In this document: piece after piece, positions 16,792 through 25,961 of the stretch
How positions within the stretch are numbered: position 1 is the stretch's first letter
How the letters are laid out: every line of letters begins with the position of its first letter
Notes under the pieces: generated by a model
Told to the model about the DNA's origin: nothing
The model's database searches: none
What the model saw: the letters and a program-made list of their open reading frames with translations, nothing else
Program-made: the position numbers and the translations under genes
From: Opitutales bacterium
GTDB lineage: Bacteria > Verrucomicrobiota > Verrucomicrobiia > Opitutales > T3Sed10-336
Direction of reading: 5' to 3'
Length of the DNA: 55,214 bases
NCBI GenBank assembly: GCA_007130045.1
Contig: SLTG01000056.1
Location: forward strand, 1-55,214

Positions 16792-17406
16792 GTGGTTACT
16801 AACGGAATCAAGGCGGCGATGACCCTGGCCATTCTTGCTCTTTGCGCCGGGGGCGTTGCATTGGTTTACTCACACATGGCCCGCGCCGAAGCCGAAGAGT
16901 CGAAACGCGAACTGCGGGAACTCGAGCGATTGAGCGAATTCGCTGAACGGATCCGGGATTTTGAGGGCGATTTGCGTGATGTCGCCGGGGAGGCGGGCGA
17001 GTTTATCGAGATTTTCGATGAGATGTTCGAAAATTTGATCGGCCAGACCGAAGATGGATTCCGCCGGGTGTCCGAACAGCGGCAACGGATGAATGAAACG
17101 ATTTCCAGGCTTGCCGAGACCGTGCGCGCCCTCGATGCGCGCATCGCCGAGCTCGAGCAGACAACCCCGCTTCCCGAAGATTCCGGATCCCCGGTTGCCG
17201 ACGCTCCCGACGAAGGCGGGATTTCGTCCGAAATCGCCGAACAACCGGAAGGGGAAAGCGAATCCCGGATTTATCGGATTCAGCCCGGGGACACGTTGAC
17301 CAGGATCGCCCGCGAACACGGGGTTTCGCTTACCGCCCTCCAGAACGCCAATTCCGAAGTCGATCCCAACCGCCTCCAGATCGGCGAGGAAATCGCGATC
17401 CCTTGA
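16792..17406 (+). CDS. Membrane-anchored coiled-coil LysM protein
   Basis: A 204-aa protein with one N-terminal membrane helix (~10-28), a long heptad-rich helix (~32-125, rich in E, R and L), an acidic linker, and a C-terminal LysM domain (~157-204) starting 'YRIQPGDTLTRIAREHGVS' and ending 'LQIGEEIAIP'. LysM binds N-acetylglucosamine-containing glycan. With a periplasmic coiled coil this suggests a peptidoglycan-attached structural or division-linked protein; that is inference. The start is either GTG 16792 or ATG 16819, which has AAGG 5 nt upstream. The single-gene unit is followed 76 bp later by the NUDIX gene. Confidence 0.83.
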   Translation: MVTNGIKAAMTLAILALCAGGVALVYSHMARAEAEESKRELRELERLSEFAERIRDFEGDLRDVAGEAGEFIEIFDEMFENLIGQTEDGFRRVSEQRQRMNETISRLAETVRALDARIAELEQTTPLPEDSGSPVADAPDEGGISSEIAEQPEGESESRIYRIQPGDTLTRIAREHGVSLTALQNANSEVDPNRLQIGEEIAIP

Positions 17407-17433
17407 CCCGTTCATCGCCGGATAGGTCATAAT
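17403..17433 (+). promoter_or_regulatory. Candidate promoter of the NUDIX gene
   Basis: TTGACC (17403-17408, overlapping the LysM stop codon) and CATAAT (17428-17433) are separated by 19 nt, slightly long. The gene start lies 50 nt downstream and has its own ribosome-binding site. Confidence 0.35.
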
Positions 17434-17482
17434 CACTGATAAGCCTTGCGCTGTCCTGCCCCGCAAACAAGGTGAATAGCGG

Positions 17483-18064
17483 ATGAGCGATGACGGCTAT
17501 TCTTTATCTCATTGGGAGGTGCTTCGGCGGGATTCCCATGCGGATTGCCGGGTTTTCTCCGTCCTGCGGAAAACCTGCCGGCATCCCGTGAGGAAACGGG
17601 AAGGCGAGTTTTTTGTGATTCAGTCTCCGGCATGGGTAAACGTCATCGCGCTCACCCCCGAACAAAAGCTGATCCTGGTCCGGCAATATCGCTTCGGTAC
17701 CGAGGGGATCTCACTCGAAATTCCCGGAGGGATGATCGATGGGGGCGAATCGCCGGTCGCCGCCGCCGTCCGCGAGCTCCGCGAGGAAACGGGATACGTG
17801 GGGCGCGATGCAAGAGAGATTGGTGTGGTCCATCCCAACCCGGCGATCCAGGAGAATAGCTGCCATCTGGTCCTCGTCGAGGACGTGCGGATGGAAGCTG
17901 AATTGGATTGGGACGGCAATGAGGAGCTGGAAACCGTCATCGCGGACGTTGACGAAACCTTCGCACTCGCCCGTGCGGGTGGGATTACCCACTCGCTGGT
18001 CATCGATGCCTTTTTTTTCTTCCTTCCTCACTGGGAACGTCTGAAATCCGTGAAGCGAATGTAG
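17483..18064 (+). CDS. NUDIX hydrolase, ADP-ribose pyrophosphatase-like
   Basis: A 193-aa enzyme that hydrolyses a nucleoside diphosphate linked to another moiety. The complete NUDIX box is at about 83-105: G83-x5-E89-x7-R97-E98-L-x-E101-E102-x-G104. The preceding 'ILVRQYRFGTEGISLEIPGG' is the arrangement seen in ADP-ribose/ADP-sugar pyrophosphatases (NudF type). An AAGGTG site sits 8 nt before the ATG. The C-terminus (FFFFLPHWERL) is hydrophobic but short. The ADP-ribose specificity is probable, not proven. Confidence 0.88.
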   Translation: MSDDGYSLSHWEVLRRDSHADCRVFSVLRKTCRHPVRKREGEFFVIQSPAWVNVIALTPEQKLILVRQYRFGTEGISLEIPGGMIDGGESPVAAAVRELREETGYVGRDAREIGVVHPNPAIQENSCHLVLVEDVRMEAELDWDGNEELETVIADVDETFALARAGGITHSLVIDAFFFFLPHWERLKSVKRM

Positions 18065-18122
18065 AAGCGGCTTTCGGCTCCATGCCCGTCTTCGAGCCCG
18101 GCTTGTCTTTTCAGGAAATGAC

Positions 18123-18152
18123 TTGTGCCCCAAGTGTCACGCTTCCTATACT
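18123..18152 (+). promoter_or_regulatory. serC promoter placing the transcript start at the ATG
   Basis: TTGTGC (18123-18128), an 18-nt spacer and TATACT (18147-18152). The start codon begins only 6 nt after the -10 box, and no ribosome-binding sequence is present, so the mRNA should be leaderless. Confidence 0.5.
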
Positions 18153-18158
18153 GCCGGC

Positions 18159-19259
18159 ATGGCTACAAACGCATCTGCTGATCATCGGTCTCACAACTTC
18201 AGCGCCGGTCCGGCTATCCTGCCGGTGGAAGTGCTCCAGCGCGCCCGCGAGGAACTGCTCAACTATCGGGGTACCGGGTCTTCGATCATGGAGTTGAGCC
18301 ACCGTGGTCGCGAATACGTTGAGGTGGACGCACAAGCGCGCAGCCGCCTGATCGAACTGCTCGGATTGGGCGATGATTTTGAAGTGATCTTCCTCCAGGG
18401 AGGCGCCAGCACCCAGTTCATGATGGTCCCCATGAATTTTCTCCGCGAAGGAAGGACTGCCGATTACCTGAATACCGGTTCATGGGCAAAAAAGGCAATC
18501 AAGGAAGCGCGCATCATCGGAAACGTTCACGAAGCGTTCAGCTCGGAGGAAAACAACTATAACCGGGTTCCCAAGGACTCGGATATCCGGATGTCGGAAA
18601 ACCCCGTCTATCTCCACTTCACTTCCAACAACACCATTTTCGGCACGCAGCAGCCTTCCGAACCCGCTTCCGCTGAGGTCCCGCTGGTCTGCGACGCGTC
18701 TTCGGACTTTCTTTCGCGTCCGATCGACGCCAAACGCTTCGGTCTCATCTACGCCGGCGCGCAGAAGAACGCGGGCCCGTCCGGTGTCACGATCGTCCTG
18801 ATCCGGAAAGACTTTCTTGAAGGCGCCCGAACCGAAGGACTGCCTTCAATGGTCAGGTACAAAACCCATGCGGGCACGATGTTCAACACCCCCCCGACAT
18901 TCGCCGTTTACATGGTGAACCTCATTCTCGGGTGGCTCCAGGAAAAGGGCGGTCTTTCCGCTATGGACCTGCACAACCGCGAAAAGGCGAAACTGCTCTA
19001 CGATCAGATCGACCGGGACGACTTTTACCGGACTCCGGTCGAGAACGATTCGCGGTCGCTCATGAACGTCGTGTTCCGGCTTCCAAGCGAAGAACTGGAA
19101 AAAACCTTTCTTAAGGAGGCCGAAGCGAACGACATGCACGGACTCAAGGGCCACCGCAGCGTTGGGGGATTGCGGGCCAGCATCTACAACGCCTGCCCCC
19201 GCGAAAGCGTCGAAACCCTCGCCGCCTTTATGGCCGATTTCCGAAAGAAACACGGGTGA
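18159..19259 (+). CDS. serC: Phosphoserine aminotransferase
   Basis: Converts 3-phosphohydroxypyruvate and glutamate to phosphoserine in serine synthesis (and acts in some PLP-synthesis routes). 366 aa, normal length. Family motifs are 'HNFSAGPAILPVEVLQ' at the N-terminus, 'LQGGASTQFMMVPMN', the PLP-binding K203 in 'YAGAQKNAGPSG', 'HAGTMFNTPPTFAVYM' and the C-terminal 'GLKGHRSVGGLRASIYNA'. The ATG at 18159 begins the conserved region. An upstream in-frame start at 18123 would lie inside the promoter. Convergent with fabD, with only 17 bp between the stops. Confidence 0.96.
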   Translation: MATNASADHRSHNFSAGPAILPVEVLQRAREELLNYRGTGSSIMELSHRGREYVEVDAQARSRLIELLGLGDDFEVIFLQGGASTQFMMVPMNFLREGRTADYLNTGSWAKKAIKEARIIGNVHEAFSSEENNYNRVPKDSDIRMSENPVYLHFTSNNTIFGTQQPSEPASAEVPLVCDASSDFLSRPIDAKRFGLIYAGAQKNAGPSGVTIVLIRKDFLEGARTEGLPSMVRYKTHAGTMFNTPPTFAVYMVNLILGWLQEKGGLSAMDLHNREKAKLLYDQIDRDDFYRTPVENDSRSLMNVVFRLPSEELEKTFLKEAEANDMHGLKGHRSVGGLRASIYNACPRESVETLAAFMADFRKKHG

Positions 19260-19276
19260 GGAGGTCCCGGATCCGC

Positions 19277-20131
19277 TCAGCGTTTTGTCTTTATCTTCCT
19301 AAGCAGCCCCGCCAGAACCTTCCCAGGGCCAACCTCTTCGAACTCCGCCTCCGGCGCCTCGTCGAGGATGTACGCGATGGAATCCGTCCATCGCACCGAT
19401 CTCCTGATCTGGGCGGCCAGATTCGACGCGATTTCGCCCTTTTCGTACGGTTTGGCCGAAACGTTCGCAACGACCGGAATTCGCGGCGCCGAAAATGAAT
19501 ACGATGCGAGAAACCGGGCAAAGGATTCCGCCGCCGGCTCCATGTAACGCGAATGAAACGCCGCGCTTACTTTCAGCGGCACGTACATCCGAGCACCCGC
19601 GTTTTCGAAAAAGGCTTGGGCACGGTCGATGTCAATCTTTGGCCCCGAGATGACGGTCTGATCCGGAGCGTTCAGGTTGGCGATGTCGAGAGAGTCCAAA
19701 TCGTTGTCTTTGAGCGCCGATTCAATCTCGTCTTGGTCGAGCCCGACGACAGCCGCCATCGCTCCACCCGTCTCCTCGCTCATCAGGCGACCACGCTCCT
19801 GAACCAGGCGAAGACCGGTCGCGAAATCAAAGACGCCGGCCGCAAGCAGCGCGTTGTATTCTCCGAGGGAGTGCCCGACGGCAAATGCGGGCGGTGCCGC
19901 GCCGTCTTCCAGTCTCGCCAACGACGCAAGGGCGTTGACCACGTAAAGAGCAGGCTGGGTGTATTGGGTAAGATTGAGTTTTCCGTCGGGATCCTCAAGA
20001 CAAAGCGCCTCGATCGAATAGCCAAGAATCCCGTCGGCCACCTTCACCTTATCGGGAAACCTTGAAAACAGCTCCTTGCCCATTCCGACCGCCTGGGACC
20101 CCTGCCCGGGAAACATGAATACCTTTGCCAT
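19277..20131 (-). CDS. fabD: Malonyl-CoA:ACP transacylase
   Basis: Loads malonyl units onto acyl carrier protein for fatty acid synthesis. 284 aa from ATG 20131; the longer frame upstream has no family similarity. It begins 'KVFMFPGQGSQAVGMG'. The nucleophile is S88 in 'GHSLGEYNA', with R113 in 'QERGRLM' and H193 in 'AAFHSRYM'. The block 'GYSIEALCLEDPDGKLNLTQ' and 'YTQPALYVVNAL' resembles the discrete acyltransferases of trans-AT polyketide or polyunsaturated fatty acid systems more than classical FabD. No other fab or polyketide genes are nearby, so a housekeeping role is assumed. Confidence 0.9.
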   Translation of the reverse strand: MAKVFMFPGQGSQAVGMGKELFSRFPDKVKVADGILGYSIEALCLEDPDGKLNLTQYTQPALYVVNALASLARLEDGAAPPAFAVGHSLGEYNALLAAGVFDFATGLRLVQERGRLMSEETGGAMAAVVGLDQDEIESALKDNDLDSLDIANLNAPDQTVISGPKIDIDRAQAFFENAGARMYVPLKVSAAFHSRYMEPAAESFARFLASYSFSAPRIPVVANVSAKPYEKGEIASNLAAQIRRSVRWTDSIAYILDEAPEAEFEEVGPGKVLAGLLRKIKTKR

Positions 20132-20284
20132 GGGTCGAATGTAGGGTGTCCAACCAGGAAAAGAAAAGTACAAATCCAAGTTGAGCTCGGATGGTGCCAA
20201 ACTCCCAACTTTTTTCTTTCCCGTTCGCCGGTTTTTCGTCAAACAAATGCATTTTCATATTCGTGTCGTATCGAGTTAATTCCA

Positions 20285-20977
20285 ATGTCTCTTCGCCGCA
20301 GTTCTTTAACCTCGCTCGTTTTTCTCAGGATGGTCCGCGTCCACAGCGCCCTGGCGGTCGCAATATTGGCGTGCGGTTCGGGTGCTATGGCTTCGGAGTC
20401 TTTCTTCTCCCCCGAACGCCGGGGCGAACTGAGCCGGCGGTGGGCGTTTGAGACGGGAGTCGCGTTTATCACCGACAGAAACATCGACCAGTTAAAGCGC
20501 GGGGAGCTCAACGTTTCCAGCGGCGATGCGGGCGGGCAGATTTATCATTTTACAGCGGCCTACCTGCTTCACGAATTCGAATGGGAAACAGATCGTTCTG
20601 TTTTTCGTCCCCAGGTGGAACTTCCGCTGACGCTCGGTATCGTCGACGAAAACGCACGGAGTCCGTTCCTCGATTACAACGCGGCCGTTGCCGTACGCTG
20701 GGTGGACTTTCCCTGGAACGAACATCTCTACACGACCTTTGCGACGGGGGTGGGATTCTCCTATTCGCAAAAGGTCCTCGCGATGGACCGAAAACGACAT
20801 CCGAATGACGAACGTTCGCACACTAAGTTTAACTGGCCGATTCAGCTCACCCTGGCCAGTCCGGAATCTCGTCACCACCAGATCGTCCTGTTCCTGGCGC
20901 ACCAGTCCGGAGGGCACTTTTTTGACCGGGGAGGAGTCAACAGTCTCGGCCTCGGATACCGGTTTGGCTTCGAATAG
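20285..20977 (+). CDS. Outer-membrane barrel, PagL-like lipid A deacylase candidate
   Basis: A 230-aa exported protein with a signal peptide (to about residue 37, 'ACGSGAMA'). The body alternates polar and aromatic residues, as in an 8-stranded barrel, and it ends 'GLGYRFGFE'. The block 'VLFLAHQSGGHFFDRGGVNS' resembles the catalytic His-Ser region of PagL-type acyloxyacyl hydrolases, which remove an acyl chain from lipid A. The match is partial, so 'outer-membrane protein' is safe and the deacylase role is tentative. It is divergent from fabD. There is no clear ribosome-binding site before the ATG. Confidence 0.7.
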   Translation: MSLRRSSLTSLVFLRMVRVHSALAVAILACGSGAMASESFFSPERRGELSRRWAFETGVAFITDRNIDQLKRGELNVSSGDAGGQIYHFTAAYLLHEFEWETDRSVFRPQVELPLTLGIVDENARSPFLDYNAAVAVRWVDFPWNEHLYTTFATGVGFSYSQKVLAMDRKRHPNDERSHTKFNWPIQLTLASPESRHHQIVLFLAHQSGGHFFDRGGVNSLGLGYRFGFE

Positions 20978-21274
20978 GGAAGAAGGACTCCCGGATCCCG
21001 CATCATTATCGTGAGTGCGGTTTCCATTCGCACATCGCATTCCAATAAAAACATAATCCTCTCAAGGCTGGATGCCGGCGCTCCGGGACACGTACCTCCC
21101 GCCCGGATCACCCAGGTGACATCCGGCTCTGCGACTCGACCGATCCCGTCGAAGTCCGGCTGACCCGTGGCGCATCAGCATCCGGCCTTGCCGGATGACC
21201 CGGCGAAATGAAATACTGTTTTCGAATACAGCCTCAGACGCAGTGAACGCCCGACAACCACACGATACGCAACC
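20978..21274. other. Intergenic region with a strong small hairpin
   Basis: 297 bp between the barrel protein and the MMPL transporter. No coding frame looks real. CATCCGGC (21179-21186) and GCCGGATG (21190-21197) form a perfect 8-bp stem with a 3-nt CTT loop but no T-run. It may be a leader structure of the transporter mRNA or a weak terminator. Confidence 0.4.
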
Positions 21275-23593
21275 ATGGACCGGCAGGGATTGAACCCTTT
21301 CGTCAAATTCCCCGTTGCGTCGTTGTTGGCAACCGGCGCCGTCCTGCTTCCGCTTTGGCTCCTGCCGGCGGAGTTTCAGGTTGGCACCGATCCCGTCGAG
21401 TTTCTTGAAGGAGACGCGCAGAAGCGGGCGGTTTACGAAGAGGCCGAACGGTATCTCCCGGCCGGCGAAGTGATGTTGGTGATCAACCTCCGGGCGGACG
21501 ACGTCTTCACCGCCGAAACGCTCACGCTTATGCGCGAAGTCGGTGAATCATTCCTGGAACGTCCCGACGTCTCGGCCGTGAAGAGTTTCACCCATTCCTA
21601 CCTGCCGGTGCGGGACGGTCTCACGGTGGATTTCAGGCCGTTCGTACCCGAGGGTGAGTTGACCGGGGAGGATTTGGAATGGCTCCGTGAATTCTCGCTT
21701 TCGCACCCGCTGGTGCGCAATGTCATGGTTTCCCATGACGGGCGCGACGCCCTGATCTCCGTCGACTTCGTTCGGGACTTTCCGGATCTTGAGAGCCGGA
21801 GGGAGTTTCGCGAGGAGGTCCGATCTATTCTGGAACCTTTTCAATCGGAGGCGGTGGAGTTCCAGATTCTCGCTCTCCCGCTGGTGCGGGAAGAACTGGA
21901 GACGACCTTGCGCAGGGACCTCGCGGTTTTTATTCCGCTTGCGGGCGGGGTCCTCCTGGTCGTACTCAGGATCGCGTTTCCATCCTGGCGACTGCTGCTG
22001 TTTATCCTCCTGAATACGGCGCTTTATATGTCGCTGCTTCCGGGCCTGTTTCAGTTGACGGGCCTGCGCTTCGGAACCTTTTCCGTGATTCTTTTCCCCT
22101 TGCTTGGAGGTGTCCATCTGACGCTCCTGGCCCATTTATGCAGCGCATATCAGAGAGCCCTGCGGGAAGCAGGGGACGGGCCGGGAGCCGTCGCGGCGGC
22201 GGGGAGCGCGATCCTCAAGTCCTGCATGTTCGCATGTCTGACGACCGCGGTGGGACTGCTTGCGTTGTCGATTTCCGACACCGAGCAATTGACGGCATTC
22301 GGTATCCTCGGGGCGGCGGGGGTTGCCGCCGCGTTTCTCTTGACGTTCGGGCCGGGTATGGCACTGCTGAATATACTGGGGCCGCGTGCCGGAAGCGAGA
22401 GGGGCTCGACGGCGAAAAGGCTGGCGGACGCGGGTGGCTGGCAGCAGCGGCAATGCGCGCGACTCGCACGATGGGTGACCCGGAGGAAAAGGGTGCTTTT
22501 AGCAGGCGGTGCTCTGTTATTTGGCGGGGCACTGCCCGGAGTTTTCCTTCTTCAAACCGATATCCGGGTAACCGAGCTCCTGGATCCGCACGGCGAAACA
22601 CGGGAGATAGCCGAGCGGTTGGACAGCGCGTACGGTGGCGTGAATCTGTTGCGCGTGGAATTGGACAGCGGAAGGAGCGGAGGGATCGATTCGCCGGAGT
22701 TTCTCCAGTACGTTTGGGACGTCCAACGCCATGCGGAAGATCGCGATCCGGTTTCCGGCGCCTACTCCTACGCGCTTCTTCACGCTCTCCTGAACCAGAT
22801 ATGGGAGGGAGGGGACGCGGATGCGCTTCGAGTGCCGGAAAGCCGCGCGAGAATCCAGCTTTTCGCAGGAGCCATGCATGCCCGTTCCGACGTTTTTCCG
22901 TTACTGGCGGCTATGAATGACGAAGACCGGCGTACCGCCCATCTCCTGGTGCGCACCCCGGACATGTACTCCGGGCGTTACCTTGACCTGATCGGGAATA
23001 TTGTGGAATACGCGCAAACCCACAGGCCCGAGGGCGTTGAGGTTTCGGCCGCGGAGGGAATTCACACCTTTCTCGAGTCCGAGCGGAAAATCGTGCGCGC
23101 ACAACTGCGGAGCGCGTGGTTTGCATTCGCCGCCATTGGCGCAATTCTCCTGGTCCTCTGGCGCTGCCTGGGTCTGGCTTTGGCCGGCTTGTTGACGGCT
23201 GCATTCCCTGTCGTCTTCGCTCTCGGGCTTGCGGGGTATCTCGGAATCGCCCTGAATTCCGTCACGCTCATGATGGCGGCGATCGTTCTGGGGGTGACGG
23301 TTGATGATGCCGTTCACTTCATCTCCCACTGGCGCGATGCCCGGCGCGGCAACCCGGGAGCCGCGGTTGAGGACGTTTTCCGGGTGAAAGGGCCGCCGAT
23401 CATCTGCACGACCATTATTCTGATTGCGATTTTTTGTCTCTTTGCAATCGCATCATTTCCTCCAATCGTCCAGTTCGGGTTTATGGCGGCAGTTGCGTTC
23501 GTGGTAACCCTGGGTTCGGTCTTGCTTTGCCTCCCGTCCCTCTTGAGCGATCGAACGTCAAGACCGGGCGATTCTGCTGGAATTTCCGAATGA
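21275..23593 (+). CDS. RND/MMPL superfamily exporter
   Basis: A 772-aa inner-membrane transporter with the two-fold MMPL layout. One helix (~10-30) is followed by a periplasmic domain, then five helices (~215-385). A helix near 400-425 leads into a second periplasmic domain, and the last five helices lie in ~610-760. The charged segment 'MMAAIVLGVTVDDAVHFISH' in the second half carries the conserved aspartates of proton-driven RND pumps. The size and architecture match the HpnN/MMPL group that moves lipids, hopanoids or carotenoid-like molecules. No substrate gene is adjacent. It is followed by a small lipoprotein gene. Confidence 0.88.
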   Translation: MDRQGLNPFVKFPVASLLATGAVLLPLWLLPAEFQVGTDPVEFLEGDAQKRAVYEEAERYLPAGEVMLVINLRADDVFTAETLTLMREVGESFLERPDVSAVKSFTHSYLPVRDGLTVDFRPFVPEGELTGEDLEWLREFSLSHPLVRNVMVSHDGRDALISVDFVRDFPDLESRREFREEVRSILEPFQSEAVEFQILALPLVREELETTLRRDLAVFIPLAGGVLLVVLRIAFPSWRLLLFILLNTALYMSLLPGLFQLTGLRFGTFSVILFPLLGGVHLTLLAHLCSAYQRALREAGDGPGAVAAAGSAILKSCMFACLTTAVGLLALSISDTEQLTAFGILGAAGVAAAFLLTFGPGMALLNILGPRAGSERGSTAKRLADAGGWQQRQCARLARWVTRRKRVLLAGGALLFGGALPGVFLLQTDIRVTELLDPHGETREIAERLDSAYGGVNLLRVELDSGRSGGIDSPEFLQYVWDVQRHAEDRDPVSGAYSYALLHALLNQIWEGGDADALRVPESRARIQLFAGAMHARSDVFPLLAAMNDEDRRTAHLLVRTPDMYSGRYLDLIGNIVEYAQTHRPEGVEVSAAEGIHTFLESERKIVRAQLRSAWFAFAAIGAILLVLWRCLGLALAGLLTAAFPVVFALGLAGYLGIALNSVTLMMAAIVLGVTVDDAVHFISHWRDARRGNPGAAVEDVFRVKGPPIICTTIILIAIFCLFAIASFPPIVQFGFMAAVAFVVTLGSVLLCLPSLLSDRTSRPGDSAGISE

Positions 23594-23673
23594 AATTCGA
23601 TATAAGGAATCTTGCCCGAAGGTATTATTTCACACTTCGGTGCGTTTCAATACTTCAAACAGGGATGGAGATC

Positions 23674-24042
23674 ATGAAGAATCGAACGAGAATCATCGCA
23701 CTGGCCGGTTTGCTCGGGCTTACCCTGGTCATGTCGGCGGGGTGTCAAACTTTTGGAGGGGCCGAGGGTCCCGCTATTGCAACGGTGATCAACCAAACCA
23801 TACATGACCTGGAGGTTCAGGAGCAGGGGGAGTTTGTAACCGTTCTTGGCAGAGGCGACACCTATAATGTTCGTGGCCCGACAGGACGGGCTCCGGTACG
23901 TTCCGTCACGCTTGTCGTCCTGGCCTATGACGAGCAGGGAGAATATGTGGGGTCGGCCTTCCGGACTCTTCGTCAACGAGGGTTTACCGTTTGGGAGATT
24001 TCCAACCGAACCCTGCGGCGCCCCGAAGACGAGATGGATTAA
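23674..24042 (+). CDS. Small lipoprotein
   Basis: 122 aa. A signal sequence ends at 'LVMSAGC', a plausible type II cleavage site with C26 or so as the lipidated residue. The mature part is short and beta-rich ('ATVINQTIHDLEVQEQGEFV', then 'VRSVTLVVLAYDEQGEYVGS'), ending in a charged tail. It resembles small Fn3/transthyretin-like periplasmic modules, but no family is recognised. The start at 23674 follows 'AGGGATGGAG'; an in-frame ATG at 23665 lies inside that sequence and is less likely. It is close behind the MMPL exporter (80 bp), possibly linked to it. Confidence 0.75.
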   Translation: MKNRTRIIALAGLLGLTLVMSAGCQTFGGAEGPAIATVINQTIHDLEVQEQGEFVTVLGRGDTYNVRGPTGRAPVRSVTLVVLAYDEQGEYVGSAFRTLRQRGFTVWEISNRTLRRPEDEMD

Positions 24043-24150
24043 GGGTTACGGAACACCGATCCCCGCCGGTAGCTCCTTTTGACGCCCTCAAGCGATTCAA
24101 TTGGCTGGGGGGCGTAGACACTATCTCCTTCGCACCGCACCGGGGCGAGT

Positions 24151-24179
24151 TTGACAACGCCATTGTTCACGGATGATCT
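24151..24179 (+). promoter_or_regulatory. Promoter of the ABC-class ATPase gene
   Basis: TTGACA (24151-24156), a 17-nt spacer and TGATCT (24174-24179). The predicted transcript start leaves a leader of under 15 nt before the ATG at 24195, which is preceded by AAAGGAA. Confidence 0.5.
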
Positions 24180-24194
24180 TTACGGAAAGGAACA

Positions 24195-25961
24195 ATGAAA
24201 GATCTCGATATGCTTCGCGGCACCCTTGCCCGGATCGACGGGCGAGGCTACAAGGCTTACAAAGACATTCAGGGAGAGTACGGCTTTGAAGGCGGCTGTC
24301 TGTTTATCGACCATGTCCAGGGAGACCCGTTCGCCTCGCCTTCAAAGGTTCGGGTTCGCCTGGACGCCGGGGCGGCCGGTCTTCCGGTCGATCTGTACTC
24401 TTCACGTGTGCGGTGTACCGCGTTCGAGGATTTCCTTGCACGGCGCATGCGGGTTGCCTTGAAAAAAAAGGGCAGTCGCGATCGCGGTATCGGGAAGATC
24501 GGGATGATGCTGATCGATGCGGGCGCTCAGGAGGTTTTGCAGCGTACCGCCGTACGGATCACCGAAAATTGGGTGGAAGCTCGAATCGAAGTCGGATTGC
24601 CGGCGTCCGGGCGTCGAATTCTGGGCCGGCACGCCGCCGAAATGCTATGCGGTGCACTTCCGGAACTCGCAAGGGAGGCATTGGCGTGGTCCGAATCCGT
24701 CGAGGAGGAGGGACGCGCTTTTGTCCAGTGTGTCGAGAATCAGGAGTCGATCCGCAGGGAACTCCAGAATCAAGGACTGGTTGCATTCGTTGCCGATGGT
24801 TCCATGCTGCCGCGCGAGAGCGGGGTGAGCGACAGGCCCCTTTCCCCGGCGAAGGGAATTCCCTTTGACTCTCCGGACTCCCTTCGGGTTTCAATTGACC
24901 TTCCGAATCCGGATGCTCCATACACGGGAGAAAGCCGGACGATATGGGGCATGGGAATTCCTGAAGGCGTAACCTTGATCGTCGGGGGCGGTTATCATGG
25001 GAAGTCGACACTCCTGCGCGCCATCGAACGCGCCGTCTATCCTCATATTCCCGGGGACGGACGCGAATACGTGGTTTCACGGAATGACGCGGTTAAAATC
25101 CGGGCCGAAGACCGGCGCAGAATCGAGAAGGTCGATTTATCGTCATTGATCGACAACCTGCCCAACGGTCAGTCAACCGTTATGTTTTCGACCGACGAAG
25201 CGTCGGGCAGCACCAGTCAGGCTGCGGGCATCATCGAATCTCTCGAGGCCGGATCGCGGTTCCTGCTGGTCGATGAGGATACCGCGGCAACCAACCTGAT
25301 GATGCGTGATGCGCGAATGCAGAAGCTCGTAAGCCGTGAAAACGAACCAATCACGCCATTGCTGGACCGCATCCGGGAGCTTTACGAAGAACATGGAGTT
25401 TCCAGTATCCTCGTCATGGGCGGCTGTGGCGATTACTTTGACGTGGCGGATCGCGTGATCCTTATGCGCAATTACCGTCCCGAAGACGTCACTTCCAGTG
25501 CGAGGGAAATTGCTGCTAAGATTCCGACGTGGCGCGGGTTTGGCGCCGACACCCCGTTCAAACTCCCCTCCGGTCGCGTTCCCGTCGCTCGATCTATAAA
25601 TCCGCTAAAAGGACGAGGGAAGGTGAAGATCGAAGCAGACGGCATTGATGGAGTCCGGTTCGGCAACGAAACCATTGATTTGCGCGCTGTGGAACAGGTG
25701 GCCGACCCAAGCCAATTACGTGCTGTTGGACGCGCACTTCATCGGGCTGCGGGTGAGTTTATAAGAGAAAATGAATATTCTGCCCTGCCGGAAATCCTGG
25801 ATTGGCTCGAATCGGTAATGGAACGGCATACCGTGGATGGGCTCAGCGATTTTCGAGGAAAACATCCCGGCAATCTCTCATTGCCGAGGAGATACGAAAT
25901 CGCGGCGGCCTTCAATCGTCTGAGAACACTGCTAATCAGAGACACTGAACGGACCGAATAA
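24195..25961 (+). CDS. ABC-class ATPase of the COG3044 type
   Basis: A 588-aa cytoplasmic protein. An N-terminal domain (~1-240) of the family type ('GRGYKAYKDIQGEYGF', 'FIDHVQGDPFASPSKVRVR') precedes an ABC-like ATPase core. The Walker A is 'GGGYHGKSTLL' at about 264-274, the serine-rich signature region is 'STDEASGSTSQAAGI', the Walker B is 'RFLLVDEDTAATNLM', and an H-loop-like 'SSILVMGGCGDYFDVADRVI' follows. This matches the 'predicted ATPase of the ABC class' family (Pfam ABC_ATPase), whose trypanosome relative MRB1590 takes part in RNA editing. The bacterial function is unknown to me. It is a single-gene unit with its own promoter. Confidence 0.9.
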   Translation: MKDLDMLRGTLARIDGRGYKAYKDIQGEYGFEGGCLFIDHVQGDPFASPSKVRVRLDAGAAGLPVDLYSSRVRCTAFEDFLARRMRVALKKKGSRDRGIGKIGMMLIDAGAQEVLQRTAVRITENWVEARIEVGLPASGRRILGRHAAEMLCGALPELAREALAWSESVEEEGRAFVQCVENQESIRRELQNQGLVAFVADGSMLPRESGVSDRPLSPAKGIPFDSPDSLRVSIDLPNPDAPYTGESRTIWGMGIPEGVTLIVGGGYHGKSTLLRAIERAVYPHIPGDGREYVVSRNDAVKIRAEDRRRIEKVDLSSLIDNLPNGQSTVMFSTDEASGSTSQAAGIIESLEAGSRFLLVDEDTAATNLMMRDARMQKLVSRENEPITPLLDRIRELYEEHGVSSILVMGGCGDYFDVADRVILMRNYRPEDVTSSAREIAAKIPTWRGFGADTPFKLPSGRVPVARSINPLKGRGKVKIEADGIDGVRFGNETIDLRAVEQVADPSQLRAVGRALHRAAGEFIRENEYSALPEILDWLESVMERHTVDGLSDFRGKHPGNLSLPRRYEIAAAFNRLRTLLIRDTERTE

